A program made the position numbers and the translations under genes. From Rhododendron vialii (Eukaryota; Streptophyta; Magnoliopsida; Ericales; Ericaceae), in contig NC_080563.1 of assembly GCF_030253575.1 (NCBI RefSeq), forward strand, positions 39,502,501 to 39,566,500: a DNA stretch of 64,000 nt, read 5' to 3'. The number at the start of each line of letters is the position of its first letter. The stretch's first letter is position 1. This document shows, one piece after another, positions 58,301 to 64,000 of the stretch. The notes beneath the pieces are model-generated. The model was not told where the DNA came from. It was given only the letters and a program-made list of their open reading frames with translations, and made no database searches.

Positions 58301-61300
58301 GTGGGGTTTATATATTAGGTGTAGAATAATTTGTCCTCGAGACATGACTGAAAGCTAAAGAAGCATCTGGCTGTACTCCCTTGACAACTTAACCACTCCT
58401 CGTGCATCTACTTACTCACTGCCCGGTCTAATCCTCCTTTTCCCGGATGCTGATCTAGAAGCTCAAGCTAATCACCGGGGCTGAGACCTCTGTGGCTCCA
58501 TCCATGGGGTCTAGGATAAATTGCCTTGTGAATTGATAATTCATTTGATTCATTTCAGTTGAGTGACCTATATTTAGCTTCGTACCCTAACTAAACATAC
58601 TTTTTTACTGCTTCTCTTCATAGAAATAACTTAAGATGGAAATTAGCATCTTCATCCATAATACATATAAGGGTGGACCAGGACCTTTATGCTAAAACCC
58701 ACCACCCTCTTTAAGTTGTTGGATATCTGCAGTCTCTAATAACAGAATGTCTTTGCATTAGCTCCTTCAAAATGAGTGTGCTTCTTGTCAAAGGAGCACT
58801 CGGGAAAAGGTTTCTATCACGGTTCGACTTTTCCTGTGTGCTCTACTCTCGATTCAAGAAGCAAATTTAATTCCGGAAAGATAGACTTTATTTGTTGTCT
58901 CATTCATAGCCCTCGCTCTCGGAGGTTATACTGGCATAGTTATTTTATTTTTCTTAGGGTGATGTCATTATCAGGGTAGAAGTTAAGAAAGAAAACGAAA
59001 ATAACAGCAACGGTTGGCTTACTGGTATGTAAGCAGCTTTGGTATGCAATTCTAAACAAAATAGAATTTCATCATGTTGCTCTGAGGATAATAAACAAGA
59101 CATTTTTCTTAATTGACTTGGCTTGAGTTTTCAGATCATCTTATTTATTCAGGCTTCTGGGAATAGAGAATAAGTTCTGTCCGGACAGCCCCCCTTGTCC
59201 GGTTGATCCGGAAAGAACTTTTTCTCCTAGGAATAACTTTTTAAGTCTGAAAACCTGCGCCAGTGAACTTGAATTTTTCTTGGAATGTTCAACAGGAGTT
59301 GGGGAATACTTTCCTTAACGATAGCCTACTTCTGGCAACTTTACACCCTATGGATTCTAGTTCAGTTACATGAAGCAGTTCCTGGTAAGAGGTACAACAG
59401 ATATGTGGAGCTTGCACAAGCAGCATTTGGTGAGTTTGAATACTCTTGAACTTTATTTGCAGAAATTTCATCAGCTTATGTAATTTTTGCAGATAAAAAA
59501 ATCTCTGTTTCATTGTCACTTGGGTAATAGTCTAATCGGCACCTAAATAGAGTACATAACTACCTGGGTCCACAGGAACTTGTGCTTCGGGAGTGCTGTT
59601 TAATGAAGTATGTTCTAATGTGAAAGTTATAGATCTTGCCAAAGCAATTCTACTTGTTCCTCTGTTGTGCTGGGTAGAGTTAGCCACGTGTATCATTGGG
59701 TCTATAGCCATACTTGGTCGCCAGTGAATGGTTTCTTCTCTTTGTACCTTCAGCTTGTGTTTGGATCTTGGATTTATGCAAGGGAAGAAGAAAAGCAAAT
59801 GGATTCGTGAATCTATGTTGGTTTCGCTTTACCCTTTGCTTTCCATTTCCCTCATATACCTCTACAAATCCAAGATCCAGACAAAGCCCCACGAAATTTT
59901 TCTGTGTATTAATGTTACGAGTATCTTTTTTTATCAACCTTTTCTATGAGTATTTGGTTCCCTGAAATGAACAATCTCAGTATATTTTCATGTTAAGGTA
60001 ATTAAATGGCAATCATGACATTGTGGGTTTTAAACTTTTGAGGTAGATACTTAAAAGATTCTTCATATGTTATTTGCTGATGCCTTTTTCTTTTCTTTGT
60101 TCGTTTTAGGAAAACATTAGCCACTGGCTAATTTGCATTTCTTGTGGGCTTTTACAGGTGAAAGACTTGGTGTCTGGCTCGCCCTCTTTCCGACAGTATA
60201 CTTGTCCGCTGGGACTGCAACAGCTTTGATCCTCATAGGAGGGGAGACAATGAAACTCTTCTTCGAGACTGTTTGTGGTCCTCAATGTACATCAGATCCT
60301 TTAACGACAGTGGAGTGGTACTTAGTTTTCACTTCCCTTTGTATTGTATTGTCCCAGCTGCCAAACCTCAACTCCATCGCAGGACTCTCTCTCATAGGGG
60401 CAATCACGGCCATTACTTACTCAACTATGGTTTGGGTACTTTCAGTGAGTCAACAAAGGCCACCCTCAATCTCATACCAACCTCTTTCATTACCTTCCTT
60501 TTCTGCCTCTGCCTTTTCAGTCTTGAATGCACTTGGTATCATCGCCTTTGCTTTCCGGGGACACAATCTAGCCCTAGAGATTCAGGTATGCTCTCCGAAG
60601 GTCTAGTATGGGGAAATTCTCTTTCTTCTGAGCAATTTTTATGACCTTAGTGTTATTTAACATGTGCATTTTATGTCTTTGAAAGAGTTTCATGTGGTAA
60701 ACCTTCAGGCAACAATGCCATCAACCATCAAACACCCAGCTCATGTGCCCATGTGGAGAGGAGCCAAAGTTGCATATGTCCTAATTGCCATGTGCTTGTT
60801 CCCTGTGGCAATTGGAGGTTTCTGGGCTTATGGAAACCTTGTAAGTGTACTCAATGTTAATTCTTTTCTATCGTTTTTTCTTATCCGCAATTCTTTTCTA
60901 TCGTTAATAACATCCTTATGAGTTAACATGCGAATAGGCTTATGATTTCCTCTTATACAATCTACAAATGTAGTGATGTTGGATCAACATCTCTTTCAGA
61001 AGTTAAAGCTGCAAGGAAATGGACTCATTAAGTTATGCAACAGTATGCCTCCCCTGCTATCTTGCCTTCCACCCGTAGAGCAAACATTCCTACATAGAGG
61101 GAAATGGAATGCAAAAGGGAGAAGCAAAATGAAAACAAGAAAGAAATGCGAATAGAGACTTGAACCGAATACCTCCCAGAAACAAGAGCCCCTCTAAGTA
61201 TATACCATGTTAGGTCATCAATTCTCCCAAAAGCTTAAGTTGTGTCAGGAAAGGAACCCGAAATGTACATCAAGTTATCCAACAAGTTGTTTTTCAAATA

Positions 61301-62213
61301 GAATGGTATCCCACAAGTAGAAGTGTAGAACCAACATTGAAGCTTGATATTTCTTTTACTATTAAAAGGAAAGAAAAAGAAGTTAAACTGGACTTGCTAG
61401 CTCTGAAACCTCAGGATTATAGCATTGGGATACAAGACTCCAAACATAAATAAGAAAGGCCGGGTCCCAAATTTTACAACAGTTTTCATGCCTAAATAAA
61501 GAAGCGAAAGTTGCACAAGTTAGAAGGGATCTCGAGCAATTTCTCTGAATCCCATTTAAAGATTTGCAGCTGAGTTCTGAGAATGAAAATGCTGCTTGTA
61601 TAGCATTGTGCAGTCATATAACATTGTAGTTGCCATGAAACTTGGTTTTACATTATCCAGATAAACTTTTGCAAGTCATTAGTTCTCACTTGATCGAATC
61701 CGATAATTTTTGGTTTCATTGTTGCAGATGCCTTCAGGAGGGATGCTCAATGCCTTGTTCGCATTCCACAGCCGCGACATTCCTAGAGGACTTCTTGCCA
61801 TGACATTCCTCCTAGTCGTCTTCAACTGTTTGAGCAGCTTCCAAATATACTCAATGCCCGTTTTCGACAGTTTCGAAGCTGGTTACACCAGCCGGACCAA
61901 CCGACCGTGCTCGATCTGGGTCAGGTCTGGCTTCCGGGTATTTTACGGCTTCGTAAACTTCTTCATTGGTGTGGCACTTCCATTCCTTTCCAGTATAGCT
62001 GGTTTGTTAGGAGGGTTAACTCTTCCGGTCACATTCGCTTATCCTTGCTTCATGTGGGTCCTCATAAAGAAGCCGTCGAAATATAGCTTCAGTTGGTATT
62101 TCCATTGGAGCTTGGGTTGGTTGGGAATTGCATTCAGCTTGGCCTTTTCGATTGGAGGTATTTGGAGTATGGTGAATAGTGGCCTCAAGCTCAAATTCTT
62201 CAAACCCAGCTGA
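55332..62213 (+). CDS. LHTL8: Lysine/histidine transporter-like 8 (amino-acid permease, AATL1 type)
   Basis: This is a proton-coupled amino-acid transporter of the plasma or endomembrane AAAP family. The exons are 55332-55738, 59296-59429, 60158-60585, 60709-60840 and 61728-62213, in frame across GT-AG introns, totalling 528 residues. A Ser/Pro-rich cytosolic N-terminus (ETELISIPATP, FISPRFLSPIGTPM) is followed by QDAWLPITESRNGNAHYAAF and about ten to eleven hydrophobic segments. Family blocks include ALVLPVAFAFLGWSWGILSL, AGTATALILIGGETMKLFF, FAFRGHNLALEIQ and LPVTFAYPCFMWVLIKKP. It agrees closely with Arabidopsis AATL1 as remembered (519 residues). The second Met (MEERPETEL at 55350) is the likelier start by family comparison. 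Intron 1 (3.6 kb) contains only short shadows and one lone Stowaway-like end near 56315. Confidence 0.93.
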
Positions 62214-62925
62214 GACTTTCAGTCTGGGTGTGGAAGGGGCTTCTGGCATGCTGAAATAACTTCAAATTAAAAAGTTATTGTAATGTTTGTATCTGCCATA
62301 TGTATGGCATTTTGTATGTTGAGCTTTGTTCTCTGGTATTTTGGGTAGTGTTTACTGTTTTCTTGTTTTGGAGGTTGTTATTGTAAAATCAATGGATTTG
62401 AAGGGTTTAGTAATGTTAATATCTGGATATGGATGTTCTTGTGAGCAGCACAGGTCAATATCTGTTATTCATGGCTTGAATTTTGTTCAGACTTCACTTT
62501 CAACATCTTGTACATCTGTTAGTTTCTTTTCTGTTCTGCTCTTTTCTTTTAGCCTCTCTCCAGAGGATGTGAATACCTTTCTCCATTTCGTTATGCAAAT
62601 TAAGTTTACCTAAAACAAAAATGCTTTAACCACACACATTTGCACACACAAGTTAACAAACACACTCACGAGGTGTGGGGGCAGATTGGCATATAAACAT
62701 AAATGAAAAGCCCTAGTGAAATACAAGAGATTAGTACATAAGAACCATCTGCATATTTTTTCAACACAAGGCTAGGTAATTCATGTGGTAGATAAGATTA
62801 CATCGCTAAACTTTTCTCGACAAGCATTTCCGCAACAGGCTGTGTAAACAGAAACCAAAATGGAAACAAGGGGGCTTCAATCGTTACATGCAAACAAACC
62901 ATATATTTGTCACCTTCCTTGATCA
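62214..62925. other. Convergent 3' intergenic spacer
   Basis: This contains the 3' UTRs of the transporter (plus) and of the P450 (minus), which converge here. No other gene or element is recognised. Confidence 0.6.
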
Positions 62926-64000
62926 TCAATTTCTCGGCCTTATAATCGCATGCATCGGATGAAGTTTTTGAGTGGTAAGCCCAACAATATCCACATCCGC
63001 TTCCTCTCCATCTTTCAATCTCCACTCAAACTCTTGTACCAATCTTCCAATTGAAGTGCAAGCAATCAACATCGCTTGGAGGGAACCTGCACACATCCTC
63101 TTTCCCCCGCCAAACGCCATTGTCTTGTGCATGTCGTTCTGATCGTATTTCTTGTCCAGAAATCTCTCAGGGTTCCATTCTTCGGGCGTCTCCCACTGGT
63201 TCTCGTCCATGTTACACCCGTAAATGTTGATAACAATCTACAAAAGAAAAGAAGCTCAGAAATCCAAGCACTAGGCCACTTACATTTGAGGACTCCAACC
63301 CAGTACTCAACTTTGGAGACTCAAATCATATAACTATTTTTGTACGCAAAAAGAGTATTAATAGCATGCCCTATTGACATACATATCTAGTATGTACATG
63401 GAACATTAGTCTCCTTTTGAAGGTACTATTCAATCCATTTTCAATGGTACCAGCTTTGCGTACATTGGATATCTACATTTACACACAACATGTTATATTC
63501 ATCTCGGATTTTTAGTTGAATCTCCATTTGTGGGGACTCAAATCTGGTCTGCCTTTTGGAGATGGTAAATGGTGTTTGGTTGGAGGTGAATGGTTCTGCA
63601 TCTAATATCTAAACAAACGTCTGTCATTTCGAACAGCTTCAGGACCAATAAACATAGCAAGAAATCAAGTGCAGAAAATATCTACCTCACTCCCTGCGGG
63701 AACAAAGTATCCTCCTAATTCTGTATCTTCATGTGCAAATCGCAGAGGTATTACCGGAGCAGGACTGTACTTTCTCAGAGTTTCATGGAAAACAGCGGAC
63801 AAAAAAGGGAGCTGACACAACTTTTCCTCAGTGATCTTGTCAGACCCACAAACCCCACAAATTTCCTGATAGAGACGATCCTGTTTGTTTGGAAGGGAAT
63901 CAGAATCACGCCAAAATTATGAAGTAGGAAAAAGGGAAATGGGGTATAAGTTGAAACTAACCTGCATCTTTGGATTCTTAGCAAGTTCATACATGGCCCA
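62926..64000 (-). CDS. KO: ent-Kaurene oxidase, CYP701A-type P450 (3' part)
   Basis: This is a P450 of gibberellin synthesis that oxidises ent-kaurene to ent-kaurenoic acid at the plastid envelope or ER. Three 3' exons are visible: 63962 to beyond 64000 ([13 protein letters not shown]), 63686-63880 ([12 protein letters not shown] ... FVPAGSE) and 62926-63237 ([11 protein letters not shown] ... IIRPRN). All join in phase 0. The I-helix end, the ExxR motif in HETLRKYSP, the PERF motif in WNPERFLD and the haem loop [10 protein letters not shown] are intact. The sequence [23 protein letters not shown] and the ending [15 protein letters not shown] point to CYP701A. The 5' part lies outside the window. 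Nothing seen suggests it is a pseudogene. Confidence 0.92.

Noticed and set aside
58776..58979. Short frames in transporter introns (also 59532-59965 and 60973-61155)
   Set aside because: They have no domain, low complexity is common, and they lie between well-supported splice sites.
1..64000. CRISPR arrays, operons, ribosome binding sites, tRNA or rRNA genes
   Set aside because: The window is plant nuclear DNA. I saw no evenly spaced short repeats with unique spacers and no cloverleaf-like or rRNA sequence.

Overview
The window is nuclear DNA of a flowering plant, almost certainly a eudicot. It is AT-rich, its genes are split by GT-AG introns of up to 3.5 kb, and it carries plant-specific families (plant serpins with the conserved single phase-0 intron, a thylakoidal processing peptidase, a CYP701A-type P450). 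Between the genes lie dense small non-autonomous transposons, solo LTRs and a mitochondrial DNA scrap. The species could not be determined.

Layout. At 58-11570 there is a direct tandem duplication of a serpin-bearing segment: an open serpin gene (3196-5707, minus) with an unusual Cys-Cys reactive centre, and a wrecked copy (8993-11403, minus) carrying a solo LTR and many smaller lesions. At 11570-15900 there are only transposon remnants. At 15905-29850 there is a branched-chain aminotransferase gene (plus). Its promoter-leader-presequence segment exists in three versions, one inverted; the extra versions are broken by a stop codon, a solo LTR and a TIR element. At 29850-34350 there are repeats. 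A canonical LR-type serpin (34350-37301, minus) follows. A thylakoidal processing peptidase gene lies at 40307-43134 (minus). The stretch 43135-55331 is gene-free and repeat-rich. An LHT/AATL1-type amino-acid transporter gene occupies 55332-62213 (plus). The 3' part of an ent-kaurene oxidase (CYP701A) gene lies at 62926-64000 (minus, running off the window).

Function. The genes are independent housekeeping or regulatory genes rather than a pathway cluster: branched-chain amino-acid metabolism, protease inhibition, thylakoid protein maturation, amino-acid transport and gibberellin synthesis. Serpin and LHTL8 genes are, as I recall, also near neighbours in Arabidopsis (At1g47710 and At1g47670), which would make part of this a conserved syntenic block.

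The most interesting signals are four. The first is the inverted triplication of the aminotransferase leader, which could make double-stranded RNA against the functional gene. The second is the LR to CC change in the reactive centre of the duplicated serpins. The third is a 55-bp near-perfect hairpin in a peptidase intron. The fourth is a mitochondrial nad1 exon with its group II intron borders inside the serpin duplication. I did not find a clear new multi-gene system.
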